Virus record (IMG/VR): IMGVR_UViG_3300018416_000064
Location: 1-31,336 of that record
Length of the DNA stretch: 31,336 nt
From: a virus
Direction: 5' to 3' (one strand)
This document shows, piece by piece, positions 6,416 through 14,044 of the stretch. The position numbers were made by a program, and so were the translations under genes. The notes beneath the pieces were generated by a model. That model was not told where the DNA came from and did no database searches. It was given only the letters and a program-made list of their open reading frames with translations. Each line of letters begins with the position of its first letter. The first letter of the stretch is position 1.

Positions 6416-6441
6416 ATTCAAAATAATTAGCTTCAATTGTT

Positions 6442-6672
6442 TTATCTAAAAATGCTATTAAATTCTTCTTGTTCCTTTAATCGCTCTTTATATTCTTCTT
6501 CTTCTGTTTGAAAATAGACTTCGATAGATTTTTCCGGCCTTCGGTTGTCAATATTTGCTTCACAGAAAGAATATTTGATCGACGCCGTATTTGCATCGCT
6601 TTCGTTCATAAATACTCCCAAAATATTTTGATCAATTAAGTCGGGCAAGCTTTTTAAATTTCTAAATTGCAC
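6442..6672 (-). CDS. Hypothetical protein (76 aa)
   Basis: A soluble, acidic product (DLIDQNILGVFMNESDANTA, IEVYFQTEEEEYKERLKEQE). No membrane segment, no recognisable motif. The stop of the neighbouring gene lies 2 bp upstream, so it is co-transcribed and probably translationally coupled. Confidence 0.6.
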   Translation of the reverse strand: MQFRNLKSLPDLIDQNILGVFMNESDANTASIKYSFCEANIDNRRPEKSIEVYFQTEEEEYKERLKEQEEFNSIFR

Positions 6673-6674
6673 TT

Positions 6675-6971
6675 TTATTCCTCCTTTGAATTTGTCGACT
6701 CTTCCTTTTCTTGCTGTCTTGCTTCTTCAATAAGCTTTCCAAGCATTTTCTTCTGCCTCTTCTGTCCAAGGCTTCTATTTATTCCTTTTTTTCCAAAAGC
6801 TCCTTTTGTTTTTGAAAGTCTTTTTGGAGAATGGAAATTTCCCGCTTTATGAAGCAGGGATTGCATTTCCGGCGAAAACTTGCCTTCCTTTTGTTGTTCT
6901 TCAATTTTGTCTCGATCCTGTTGAGGGAGGGACATTTTAATTCGGGCGATTTTGTATGGTGTCAATTTCAT
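6675..6971 (-). CDS. Basic hypothetical protein (98 aa)
   Basis: A lysine-rich product with a helical N-terminus (LTPYKIARIKMSLPQQDRDK), a basic glycine-containing centre (KRLSKTKGAFGKKGINRSLG) and an acidic C-terminal helix (LIEEARQQEKEESTNSKEE). It overlaps the upstream gene by 4 bp (ATGA). It could bind nucleic acid; family unknown. Confidence 0.6.
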   Translation of the reverse strand: MKLTPYKIARIKMSLPQQDRDKIEEQQKEGKFSPEMQSLLHKAGNFHSPKRLSKTKGAFGKKGINRSLGQKRQKKMLGKLIEEARQQEKEESTNSKEE

Positions 6972-7477
6972 TTTGTAAAATATAATGCGTTATTTTTAGC
7001 GAGTTCGTAGGCTCTTTCGAGAGCGATCCTCACGCCCTCTTTTTTGTTATAGTTTTCTAATGGGTGGCAAACAGCGTCTCCATAAAAATCCTCGCCAGAT
7101 GGAGTGGTTAACTGAATGCGAGTATTTCCGCCCTTTGCTGTCGGAAAAAATTCGCCGTTTACCACGTTATAGAGTCTACAATGCAAAACTCTTACCTTCC
7201 ACCCTTCTCTTCTTAGCCTTTTAACTGAAAGAGGAAGAGGCTGAAAATCCTTTTCCTGAAGGTGAAGGGCCGTTTCCTCAAGCCAAAGGCCAGCGACACT
7301 TCTTGAAAGAGATTCCAAAGAACGATGCGAACCAAAACGCAAAACTGTTGCACTGTTTAAGTTAAGCAACTTATAACCAGAGTCATAAATTACCAATTTT
7401 TCTGATTTTTCGCCTACAGACAGAGAAGGGTTCGTAGGGATGTAAATTTTTCCCAATTCTAATTCTTTATATTTCAT
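6968..7477 (-). CDS. Hypothetical phage protein (169 aa)
   Basis: A soluble, beta-rich N-terminal half (LELGKIYIPTNPSLSVGEK, KLVIYDSGYKLLNLNSATV) and a C-terminal part (TRIQLTTPSGEDFYGDAVCH, then EGVRIALERAYELAK). The C-terminal pattern of a strand-turn with GDAVCHP followed by a helix with ALERA resembles a segment I recall from uncharacterised phage proteins, but I cannot name a family. It is the first gene after the promoter at 7542-7569. Confidence 0.65.
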   Translation of the reverse strand: MKYKELELGKIYIPTNPSLSVGEKSEKLVIYDSGYKLLNLNSATVLRFGSHRSLESLSRSVAGLWLEETALHLQEKDFQPLPLSVKRLRREGWKVRVLHCRLYNVVNGEFFPTAKGGNTRIQLTTPSGEDFYGDAVCHPLENYNKKEGVRIALERAYELAKNNALYFTK

Positions 7478-7541
7478 CGTTGTTTTTGTTTAAGAGGCTA
7501 ATCTAGTTTTTTAAAAAGTCAAGAAAAATCTTCCATTCATT

Positions 7542-7569
7542 ATTTTAACATGGCACAAAAAAAAGTCAA
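7542..7569 (-). promoter_or_regulatory. Sigma70-like promoter for 6968-7477 and following genes
   Basis: Minus strand TTGACT (7564-7569), 16 bp, TAAAAT (7542-7547); leader about 58 nt. The -35 box lies inside the left arm of the terminator hairpin at 7559-7588. Confidence 0.5.
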
Positions 7570-7588
7570 GAAAAATCTTGACTTTTTT
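7559..7588 (-). terminator. Rho-independent terminator after the PAS/lysin genes
   Basis: A perfect 13-bp inverted repeat (7559-7571 and 7576-7588; core AGTCAAGA/TCTTGACT) with a 4-nt loop. Because the arms end in A and T runs it can terminate in both directions; on the minus strand a further T run follows. Confidence 0.75.
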
Positions 7589-7606
7589 CAAAAATTATAA
7601 TTCCTG

Positions 7607-7630
7607 TTATTTATTTATTTATTTATTTAT
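7607..7630. repeat. Tetranucleotide repeat, six TTAT units
   Basis: Six perfect TTAT copies cross the stop codon of the PAS-protein gene (7619-7621). Slippage could change the last residues; TAA recurs in the array so read-through is always short. Confidence 0.7.
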
Positions 7631-8230
7631 TAATTTTTCTGGACAATCTTCTTTAGAAATAATTCCTAAATATTTTTCTACTTCTCCGCTGATGCCTTTA
7701 ATTGGATAAGCGTGAATGTCGCAATATATTCTAGAATCCGATGTTGTTTTAAGAACTATGGAAAATTCAGCTTCTCGACCTTCTGCAAAAGCCTTTGACC
7801 AGTCATTATCGTATTTTTCTTTAACCTCAGAAGAAGCTAAGAAGTTTTTCCATCCATATCCTATAAGCTCTTCTTTTGACGCTCCAATCCATTTACAATA
7901 AGTTCTATTTACGTATTTATTGTATCCTTCTCTTGTGCATTCAAAAATACCTACTACAGCGTCTTCTTTAAAACATCTTTGCGTATTTCTTAAAAGCTCC
8001 AATCCTCCCTCTATCTTTTCTGAATTTTCCTTTATCTTTTTTATATGATCTTTAATTGACCCTCCCCCATTTGGAATAACCTCTTTATATATAGTGTCTG
8101 TTTTTATGATTGTATCAGATACTGGCTTTAATATCCATTTATACGTTCCATATAAAAACCCTATAATTGCAGTAATTCCTCCAATTATTTTCGAAATATC
8201 TTCTATATTCTCTGTAAGATATTGCATCAT
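7619..8230 (-). CDS. Membrane-anchored PAS-domain protein
   Basis: The 203-residue product has one transmembrane helix (about 13-34, SKIIGGITAIIGFLYGTYKW), a charged helical linker (60-85) and a single PAS domain (88-195). PAS signatures are GIFECTREGYNKYVN at the start, KWIGASKEELIGYGWKNFL, the W..AF.EGREAEFSIVL strand and the C-terminal YPIKGISGEVEKYLGIISKE. No kinase, cyclase or other output domain is attached, so it may sense a small ligand or redox state and signal by protein contact. It follows the lysin gene after 4 bp and shares its late-type promoter. Confidence 0.75.
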   Translation of the reverse strand: MMQYLTENIEDISKIIGGITAIIGFLYGTYKWILKPVSDTIIKTDTIYKEVIPNGGGSIKDHIKKIKENSEKIEGGLELLRNTQRCFKEDAVVGIFECTREGYNKYVNRTYCKWIGASKEELIGYGWKNFLASSEVKEKYDNDWSKAFAEGREAEFSIVLKTTSDSRIYCDIHAYPIKGISGEVEKYLGIISKEDCPEKLINK

Positions 8231-8234
8231 AATA

Positions 8235-9128
8235 TTACTTTGCTTTTAAACGCCCCGCTCTTCTGTCTTTTTCGTTAATAAGAATGTAAGGGAACGATCT
8301 TCTTAGGCCATAGTCCTTATAATCTAAAAACATTTTGGGGTTGTCTAAATTCTCAAGTTCTTCATAAATATAATTTCTTATTAATTGAAATTCATTAGGT
8401 TTATTAGTTTGGCAACCTAAAGAAGAAGTGGTTGAATATCCCCCGCTATGCCAATTGATAGCGTGATAACCTGTGTGCTTGTATGAAGGGCTTCCGTCTC
8501 TTACCACTGTAAAAGGACAGGCTTGCCTAAACGCTGGAGAGCCTTTGTGCGGCCCTCTTCCAAAAAACCAAACTCCCGTGTCCAACATCGCCATTCCTTT
8601 TTTAGAGCCATAGCCGTATCCCTTTCTATAGCCGTTTGGGTCTGTGTTTCCTTTGAATCTTAAAACACCCCTTGGAGTTACAATAAAATGGGCATCATCA
8701 TATACTCTTCTATCGTTTTTGCCTCTTGCTCCTACGGAATCTAGTTGATAACCTCTAATTGCTACTACGACTAAATGCTTTTCAGGATCAAAGGGGGTTG
8801 GCTCTGGATTGTTTCTATTAGGCTCTGCTATGAGAAAATGAGAATTGGCGTCTACAATTTTTCTAATCTCTTCGTCTTCTAAGAAGTCGAGGCTTTCTTT
8901 TTGGGCTTTAATTTTTAATCCATCAATTTTTAATTTTGCGTAAGTATTATTTCCAACAATACCATCAGCCTTTAAACCCTTTTCTCTTTGATAAAGTTTA
9001 ACTGCGTTGTCAGTTCCTTTACCAAAATCTCCATCAACTCTCCCGTGGTAAAAGTTCAAATCCTTCAGCAACTGTTGCACGGCATGAATCTCTGCATAAT
9101 CTTTTAATCCCTTTTTCAAGACCCTCAT
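8235..9128 (-). CDS. Peptidoglycan-binding, L,D-transpeptidase-like lysin
   Basis: The 297-residue product has an N-terminal PG_binding_1 domain (about 10-70: AVQQLLKDLNFYHGRVDGDF, then TDNAVKLYQREKGLKADGIV) and a C-terminal catalytic-looking domain. The latter ends in H222-A-I-N-W-H227, followed by STTSSLGCQT with Cys239; His...S-x-GC is the signature of the YkuD/L,D-transpeptidase fold. No signal peptide is visible, so a holin-type pore would be needed if it acts as endolysin; a virion-associated wall enzyme is the alternative. The twin late-promoter motif lies 7 nt upstream. Confidence 0.65.
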   Translation of the reverse strand: MRVLKKGLKDYAEIHAVQQLLKDLNFYHGRVDGDFGKGTDNAVKLYQREKGLKADGIVGNNTYAKLKIDGLKIKAQKESLDFLEDEEIRKIVDANSHFLIAEPNRNNPEPTPFDPEKHLVVVAIRGYQLDSVGARGKNDRRVYDDAHFIVTPRGVLRFKGNTDPNGYRKGYGYGSKKGMAMLDTGVWFFGRGPHKGSPAFRQACPFTVVRDGSPSYKHTGYHAINWHSGGYSTTSSLGCQTNKPNEFQLIRNYIYEELENLDNPKMFLDYKDYGLRRSFPYILINEKDRRAGRLKAK

Positions 9129-9133
9129 AGCCT

Positions 9134-9152
9134 TAATTACACTATTACACTA
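9134..9152 (-). promoter_or_regulatory. Doubled late-promoter-like motif before the lysin
   Basis: TAGTGTAATTA (9134-9144) plus an overlapping second TAGTGTAAT (9144-9152), both minus strand. The inner TGTAAT ends 7 nt before the ATG at 9128. Confidence 0.55.
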
Positions 9153-9200
9153 ATTACAGGATCGTTATGTCTGAAATTTCATAAATGCCTCCAATATCAA

Positions 9201-9222
9201 CAAGAATTGCATAAAATTCTTG
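9201..9222. promoter_or_regulatory. Inverted repeat overlapping a -35 box, possible operator
   Basis: CAAGAATT (9201-9208) and AATTCTTG (9215-9222) form a perfect 8-bp inverted repeat separated by 6 bp. Its right arm overlaps TTGACA (9220-9225), as a repressor site would. Confidence 0.4.
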
Positions 9223-9247
9223 ACAACTCTGATTTTTTTGTTATAAT
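9220..9247 (+). promoter_or_regulatory. Consensus sigma70 promoter for the plus-strand island
   Basis: TTGACA (9220-9225), 16 bp, TATAAT (9242-9247), then 7 nt to the ATG at 9255. The mRNA is expected to start at or next to the start codon. Confidence 0.7.
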
Positions 9248-9254
9248 AATTTTA

Positions 9255-9800
9255 ATGAATCAAGGTAAATTAAAAAACACAAACGCACTCGTAATTGGTC
9301 CTATGGAGGAAGGACTGGAGGCGGGTAGAGAGCTTCGCTCAAGAATTAAGAAGCAATTAGCCGAATTAGGCATCAATGTTTGGGATCATTATTCTAGACC
9401 GTTCATTAATGAAATTGAAGAAAATGAGGAGACTCACAACGATCTAGTTAAAGCCAGAGAATGCGGTAATTATGAACTTATTAATTCTTATCGAGACATT
9501 AGGAGGCAGGATTTATCTCTTGTTGATACCGCCGACTTTATTATTTGCGTATTTGAAAAAAAGACGTTCTCAGTTGGAACATGGAATGAATTTTTTCTTG
9601 CCGACTCTTTGAGAAAGCCTATCTTCTTTGTTTGGGGAGAAGGGAAAGATAAATGCCCTCTTTGGCTTTTTTGGACTTTGCCCCACTCTTACATCTATTC
9701 TAGTGTAATAGAGGCTTTGGAGACAATTAAAGCCATTGACAGTGGGCAAATAGAAATTGACAGCAAACGCTGGAGACTTAAAAAACCAGAATTTAGATAA
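9255..9800 (+). CDS. Nucleoside 2-deoxyribosyltransferase-like protein
   Basis: The product has 181 residues from the ATG at 9255; an upstream in-frame ATG at 9207 lies before the promoter and is rejected. The Rossmann-like plan has a first strand ALVIGPM, a helix, then RRQDLSLVDTADFIICVF and SVGTWNEFFLADSLRKPIFF. The pattern D-x-x-x-[ILV]-x-x-[AC]-D, then S-x-GT-x-x-E-x-x-x-A with a following KP strand is that of the nucleoside deoxyribosyltransferase superfamily, which exchanges or hydrolyses nucleoside bases. The phage protein could act in nucleotide salvage or in modified-base metabolism. First gene of the three-gene plus-strand island. Confidence 0.65.
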   Translation: MNQGKLKNTNALVIGPMEEGLEAGRELRSRIKKQLAELGINVWDHYSRPFINEIEENEETHNDLVKARECGNYELINSYRDIRRQDLSLVDTADFIICVFEKKTFSVGTWNEFFLADSLRKPIFFVWGEGKDKCPLWLFWTLPHSYIYSSVIEALETIKAIDSGQIEIDSKRWRLKKPEFR

Positions 9801-9941
9801 ATGAGCGCAGGAAAAGGAGATAAGCCAAGAAAAGTGGACGGAGAGAAATATCGTAGCAACTACGATAAAATTTTCAGGAAAGACAATTTTTCGCCTTCTG
9901 AAACGTCGAAGGCTGCAAAAAAAACAACATCAAAAAAATAA
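9801..9941 (+). CDS. Small conserved phage protein (46 aa)
   Basis: A 46-codon frame begins with ATG immediately after the TAA of the preceding gene and ends at 9941. The N-terminus MSAGKGDKPRKVDGEKYRSN resembles a small protein I recall from many marine phages (MSAGKGDxPR then GxKYRxNYDxIF); no function is known for it. The C-terminus is lysine-rich (KAAKKTTSKK). Zero spacing indicates translational coupling with the upstream gene. Confidence 0.75.
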   Translation: MSAGKGDKPRKVDGEKYRSNYDKIFRKDNFSPSETSKAAKKTTSKK

Positions 9942-9963
9942 AACCAAATACAATTGCTAATAA

Positions 9964-11187
9964 ATGAAGCGTCGATCTTTTTTATCCACAATAGGAGGCC
10001 TAGCACTCCCGTCATTACTCTCTGCCCAATATGGAAGAGAAGCAAAAGCGAAGAACATTATTTATGTTTACTTGACTGGAGGTATTTCAGCGCAGGAAAC
10101 TTTTGACCCAAACCCATTTGCGGATTCAGAATTTAAAGGACCATTCAGTTCAATTAAAACAAAAACTGATGATCTTTTCTTTTCTGACAGATTTCCTTTA
10201 TTAGCCAAAGAGACTAATAAATTTTCAGTGATTAAGTCAATGACTCACGGGCAAGCAGCCCACGAAAGAGGAGTAGAGTATATGTATACTGGATACAAGC
10301 CTTCTCCTGCTATAAGTTATTCTTCTATTGGCTCTGTAATTTCGCACGAATATGGAGTTCAAAATTCACTACCTCCTTATGTAACGGTTCCTGATACTCC
10401 AAATCAATTTGCAAATGCTGGATTTCTGTCTTCACAGTATAATCCATTTTCTTTAGGTAGTGATCCATCTTCTCCCTCCTTCAAAGTTAAAGATTTGGGC
10501 CAAAACTTGCCAGCAAGAAAGGCTGACATTTTAGAGTTAGTTGATTCCAGATTTAAAAAGGAAGTTTCTGACGATGCCATCGTCGCAATGGATAAATTTT
10601 ACAACCAAGCCTTTGGTCTTATGGCGTCTCAAAAAGCAAAGGACGCTTTTGATATATCTAAAGAAAGCGAAAAAACAAAAGATTTATACGGAGACTCTTC
10701 TGCTGGCAAACGACTTTTAATTTCAAGAAGGCTTGTCGAATCTGGAGTCAGGATTGTAAAAACAAGTTTTGGCAGTTGGGATAATCACGATAATATCAAA
10801 ACAAGTTTTGAAAACCAAGCCCCACAATTAGACAAAGCTCTTGCCGGATTGTTTCAAGACCTAGAACAAAGAGGTTTATTAAATGAAACTTTAGTGGTTG
10901 TTACAAGTGAGTTTGGAAGAACTCCTAAAATAAACAAAACAGCAGGAAGAGATCATTACCCAAAAGTGTTTTCTACTATAGTCGGAGGAGGCGGGATTAA
11001 TAATGGTATTGTTTACGGTTCTTCTGGAAATTTAAGCATGGAGGTTGAAGAAAACCCTGTTTTGCCTGAAGATTTATTTGCTACAATTTTTCACCTTTCT
11101 GGAATTTCTCCAGAAAAGGAGCTTTTCACAAAAGATTTAAGGCCGATTCAGATAAGCAAAGGAAAGATTATCGAAGAGTTAATTTAA
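9964..11187 (+). CDS. Tat-exported DUF1501 (sulfatase-superfamily-like) protein
   Basis: The 407-residue product starts MKRRSFLSTIGGLALPSLLS, a twin-arginine signal (RRSFL, then a hydrophobic stretch), so it should be exported folded. The rest matches DUF1501: an N-terminal strand IIYVYLTGGISAQETFDPNP, SVIKSMTHGQAAHERG, then SFGSWDNHDN, LDKALAGLFQDLEQRGLLNE, VVTSEFGRTPKINKTAGRDH and FSTIVGGGGINNGIVYG. The Asp/His/Glu residues of these motifs probably bind metal in an alkaline-phosphatase-like fold. Members are mostly 420-480 aa and abundant in Planctomycetes/Verrucomicrobia. Occurrence in phage DNA is unusual and suggests acquisition from a host. Substrate unknown. Confidence 0.85.
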   Translation: MKRRSFLSTIGGLALPSLLSAQYGREAKAKNIIYVYLTGGISAQETFDPNPFADSEFKGPFSSIKTKTDDLFFSDRFPLLAKETNKFSVIKSMTHGQAAHERGVEYMYTGYKPSPAISYSSIGSVISHEYGVQNSLPPYVTVPDTPNQFANAGFLSSQYNPFSLGSDPSSPSFKVKDLGQNLPARKADILELVDSRFKKEVSDDAIVAMDKFYNQAFGLMASQKAKDAFDISKESEKTKDLYGDSSAGKRLLISRRLVESGVRIVKTSFGSWDNHDNIKTSFENQAPQLDKALAGLFQDLEQRGLLNETLVVVTSEFGRTPKINKTAGRDHYPKVFSTIVGGGGINNGIVYGSSGNLSMEVEENPVLPEDLFATIFHLSGISPEKELFTKDLRPIQISKGKIIEELI

Positions 11188-12305
11188 ACTCTTAATTTTA
11201 AGACAGAGTGCTTTTCTAGGGCATACGTTAAATCGAAGGCTCCGTCAATTATTGCGCCAATAATATCTTCGTCAGTCAATGGAATTGACTGATTTGCATT
11301 GATAGAAATCCAAATGTAATAAAGTGGAGGTTTGGCTGAAAGTTCGATTGGATCGTAAACGGGATTTGCGTATTCTCCATCTGGACCTGTAAATGGCTCT
11401 GAACCTACTAAGATTTGATATCTTTCAACATACGGATATAAATATCTGTTTCCTTCTTTCGGTTGAATTAACGGATAAATTGGTATATAAAATTTTCCAT
11501 CGGTCTGCTGGTTTCCTTCTCTTCCTGTTTTCGGAGCTTCTTCCTCAATAGAATCAAAATCTCTTTTTTCCCCCTGTATTTCTAAATACGCATCCGTCAA
11601 AGTCGCGGACCTTATTACATCGTAAGGAACATATGCGCCGTCATTCTCTTGATCAAGAGTCGCAACTTCTGTGCTGTATTCTGCAACTAAGTATACCCTC
11701 TTTTCTGGCTCTTCCTTTTCTAAGAGTGATTCCTCTCCTTGGACTTCAAATTCTATTGGGTCTACAAATAAAACTTTTCCAGAAGAAAGGCATACAGCAA
11801 AACCTCCTTCCATTTTGTATTTCTTAGAAATTATTTCCCCTGTTCTCTCGTCAAACTCTGTGCTTATTTGATTTACTTGGAACGCTTTTTTTGTAGCAAA
11901 ATACCTATCTTGTATGAAGACATTCTGTTTTAAAATTTGATTTATATTCCCTGAGTTATTAATGGCGCAGATTAGGATATAGTCTTTTTCTCTTACATAA
12001 CTTGTTGGTAAAGACTCTGACAGCGCAACTTTAATAATTTTAGAAGTTTTTATATCGTATCTGTCTATTGATAGATAGAATTTGTCTCCTTTCTCGTAAG
12101 AGAAGTCCTCTCGCATATTTGATGGTCTACAAAAATTGCATGACTCTTTTAAGGAAACATCTAACTCATTTCCGTCTTTATTTTTAGAATCTTCAAATAT
12201 ATTAAAAATAAAACCATCGGAAAATCTTAACTTATTATCTGACGTTTTATAAGCTTGAAATGGTGAAAATGATAAAGATACGTTTTTGCCTTTTTGTAAA
12301 ATCAT
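11184..12305 (-). CDS. Probable virion structural protein (373 aa)
   Basis: A soluble, beta-rich protein without signal or membrane segment. N-terminus MILQKGKNVSLSFSPFQAYK; an acidic low-complexity region near 190-260 (EESLLEKEEPEKRVY, FDSIEEEAPKTGREG); a C-terminal part rich in Tyr/Pro strands (YIPIYPLIQPKEGNRYLYPY). It is the last gene of the 13891-11184 operon lying downstream of the fibre and glycan genes, so a tail, baseplate or fibre-connector role is likely but not shown. It ends convergently with the DUF1501 gene, the stop codons sharing TTAA. Confidence 0.6.
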   Translation of the reverse strand: MILQKGKNVSLSFSPFQAYKTSDNKLRFSDGFIFNIFEDSKNKDGNELDVSLKESCNFCRPSNMREDFSYEKGDKFYLSIDRYDIKTSKIIKVALSESLPTSYVREKDYILICAINNSGNINQILKQNVFIQDRYFATKKAFQVNQISTEFDERTGEIISKKYKMEGGFAVCLSSGKVLFVDPIEFEVQGEESLLEKEEPEKRVYLVAEYSTEVATLDQENDGAYVPYDVIRSATLTDAYLEIQGEKRDFDSIEEEAPKTGREGNQQTDGKFYIPIYPLIQPKEGNRYLYPYVERYQILVGSEPFTGPDGEYANPVYDPIELSAKPPLYYIWISINANQSIPLTDEDIIGAIIDGAFDLTYALEKHSVLKLRV

Positions 12306-12309
12306 TTTA

Positions 12310-13185
12310 TTAGGAAGGAAGGGGGTAATAAGCCTCTAAATCAAAAAGAATTACAGAGCCAAGGTCTTTAAAATCCGGCACTAAAAAAAAGTCTAGATTT
12401 TCTAACTCTGTAGAATACTCAAACTCTGGAGCATACATAGAACTTCTATTAAGACGGAAATCTACATTTCCTTGTTGGCAGTTTACTATTTCGCCATCAT
12501 CATTTTTAAAAGCCAGCGGGATTCTTGTAGAGCAGCCTACTACTAAATCCACTTCTTCGCCGCCTTCTAAGGCGAATGTCTGTTCCTGACCCGCAACAAG
12601 TTCGCCTTGGGTTTTTGTTCCTCCTATTATTTCCGCCGTTTGTGGCTGTATCTCTTCAGAGTTGGGCAGTGACCGATCTATATTTCCAGCAGAAAAATCA
12701 AGAAACAAGCAATCTTGTATGTCTGTATCGCTTCTATCTATTAGTTTTTTTATATAATTGTAAGTTTTCAGCAAGAAGGGCGTTGTCTTTAGTTTTCCAT
12801 CATTTTTGTAGGAAACGCATCTTCCTATAATTTGACTAGGGATTAAATTAAAAACACCATAATAATATATATCTCTTTTGCCTTTTTTTACTATAGGCAG
12901 GAAGACGTTAAATAATCTATCATTATTTGACTTAACTTCAAGAACTTGTGATTCGTCAAGAATCTCCGCAGATAATATAAGATTCGAATTTTCTATAAAT
13001 TTCAAATGCAAATAATAGTCTTTATCTGAGGGGTTTTCAATTGTAGAATTGAAGCCTAAATTTTGATTTGACAAGATTCCACCAGTAAAATTTACAATAT
13101 GTCCTGAAATTGCTCCTACCCTTATAGAAAACGGTGTTTGATTTCCAAGAACTACATTTTTCGATTTTTTTTTAAAATAACTCAT
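12310..13185 (-). CDS. Probable structural protein, paralogue-like (291 aa)
   Basis: The ATG at 13183-13185 (MSYFKKKSKNVVLGNQTPFS) is chosen over one seven codons upstream because it matches the N-terminus of the gene before it. The N-terminal region has ISGHIVNFTGGILSNQNLGF, similar in layout to VTISNGGILDPISG in 13172-13891. The rest is beta-rich with polar loops. It overlaps the upstream gene by 14 bp and lies 4 bp from the next. No named family recognised. Confidence 0.6.
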   Translation of the reverse strand: MSYFKKKSKNVVLGNQTPFSIRVGAISGHIVNFTGGILSNQNLGFNSTIENPSDKDYYLHLKFIENSNLILSAEILDESQVLEVKSNNDRLFNVFLPIVKKGKRDIYYYGVFNLIPSQIIGRCVSYKNDGKLKTTPFLLKTYNYIKKLIDRSDTDIQDCLFLDFSAGNIDRSLPNSEEIQPQTAEIIGGTKTQGELVAGQEQTFALEGGEEVDLVVGCSTRIPLAFKNDDGEIVNCQQGNVDFRLNRSSMYAPEFEYSTELENLDFFLVPDFKDLGSVILFDLEAYYPLPS

Positions 13186-13891
13186 TATCTGGTTCTCCAA
13201 AATCAAAATTAACTGTTTCTCCTCCTTTTATCAACCTTGTTACGGTTTTTCCCAATATGTCGATATACGCTACAGGAAGGAAGGAATCTAAAGAATCTTC
13301 TGGACTTCTAAAGTCTCCTGTTGGCGTTTCACCATTTGAAACTGCTCCAAACCCGAATATAGCGGAGCTTCTAAATTCCTTTGGAAATTTAATGATCGAA
13401 CTTTTTTTGCCCTCCTCAGTTGTGGAGTGGTAATTACCATCTCCGTCAATGATGGTCCCAGATGTATACCTAATGTATTGCTGAGACTCAAAAGGATCAC
13501 CCTGTCCCATGTCGGGTTCTATATAAGCACCAAAGTAATCGTAAAATCCCGCACTTTCATTTGTATAAATTATGTCGTTATTTATTAGCGAATTGTTTAT
13601 TTTAACAAATTCGCACAAGCTGTCTGTCTGTTGCTGTTCTGCCGCTTGTTCTTTGGTTAATATTTTCAATCCTGAGCATCTTAAATTTGGAAGCTCCTTT
13701 TCGATGCAGATAAAGGTATCACCTTTTGCATCTGCCAAATCTAAATCGTTAAAATTAATAGAATGATAATCTCCAGAAATTGGATCAAGAATTCCGCCGT
13801 TTGATATCGTAACCTCATCTCCATATTCTAAGATTCTAAATGAATTATTGAATTCTACCAAATTTAATTTATTTCTTTTTAAGTAGCTCAT
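13172..13891 (-). CDS. Probable structural protein, paralogue-like (239 aa)
   Basis: The likely start is the ATG at 13889-13891 (MSYLKRNKLNLVEFNNSFRI); two codons upstream is a TTG. The N-terminus resembles the next gene (MSY-K-basic, then a GGIL turn). The middle has cysteine-containing loops and PDMGQGDPFESQQYIRYTSG, and the C-terminus PVAYIDILGKTVTRLIKGGE. It is beta-rich without membrane segments. First gene of a three-gene operon, preceded by a weak late-promoter-like motif (13903-13910). Confidence 0.6.
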   Translation of the reverse strand: MSYLKRNKLNLVEFNNSFRILEYGDEVTISNGGILDPISGDYHSINFNDLDLADAKGDTFICIEKELPNLRCSGLKILTKEQAAEQQQTDSLCEFVKINNSLINNDIIYTNESAGFYDYFGAYIEPDMGQGDPFESQQYIRYTSGTIIDGDGNYHSTTEEGKKSSIIKFPKEFRSSAIFGFGAVSNGETPTGDFRSPEDSLDSFLPVAYIDILGKTVTRLIKGGETVNFDFGEPDNELF

Positions 13892-13902
13892 TGACAAGAG
13901 TT

Positions 13903-13910
13903 TTTACACT
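13903..13910 (-). promoter_or_regulatory. Weak late-promoter-like motif AGTGTAAA
   Basis: Minus strand AGTGTAAA, a one-base variant of the core AGTGTAAT, ending 11 nt before the ATG at 13891. Confidence 0.3.
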
Positions 13911-13980
13911 TGAAAAGTCTTAAAGAATTAAATAGGATTTATTTGAGAAGGGATTCTCCTTAATTCATTTTAACAAAAAA

Positions 13981-14004
13981 CCTACAAGGAATTTACCTTG
14001 TAGG
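13981..14004 (-). terminator. Rho-independent terminator after the sulfotransferase
   Basis: CCTACAAGG (13981-13989) and CCTTGTAGG (13996-14004) form a 9-bp stem with a 6-nt loop, followed on the minus strand by six T residues. Confidence 0.8.
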
Positions 14005-14044
14005 TTTTAATCAGTATTTAAATGAATTCCAATGTCTTCATTTT

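Noticed and set aside
9689-9705. TAGTGTAATA inside the deoxyribosyltransferase-like gene (plus strand)
   Set aside because: Within coding sequence and not followed by a start codon; probably chance.
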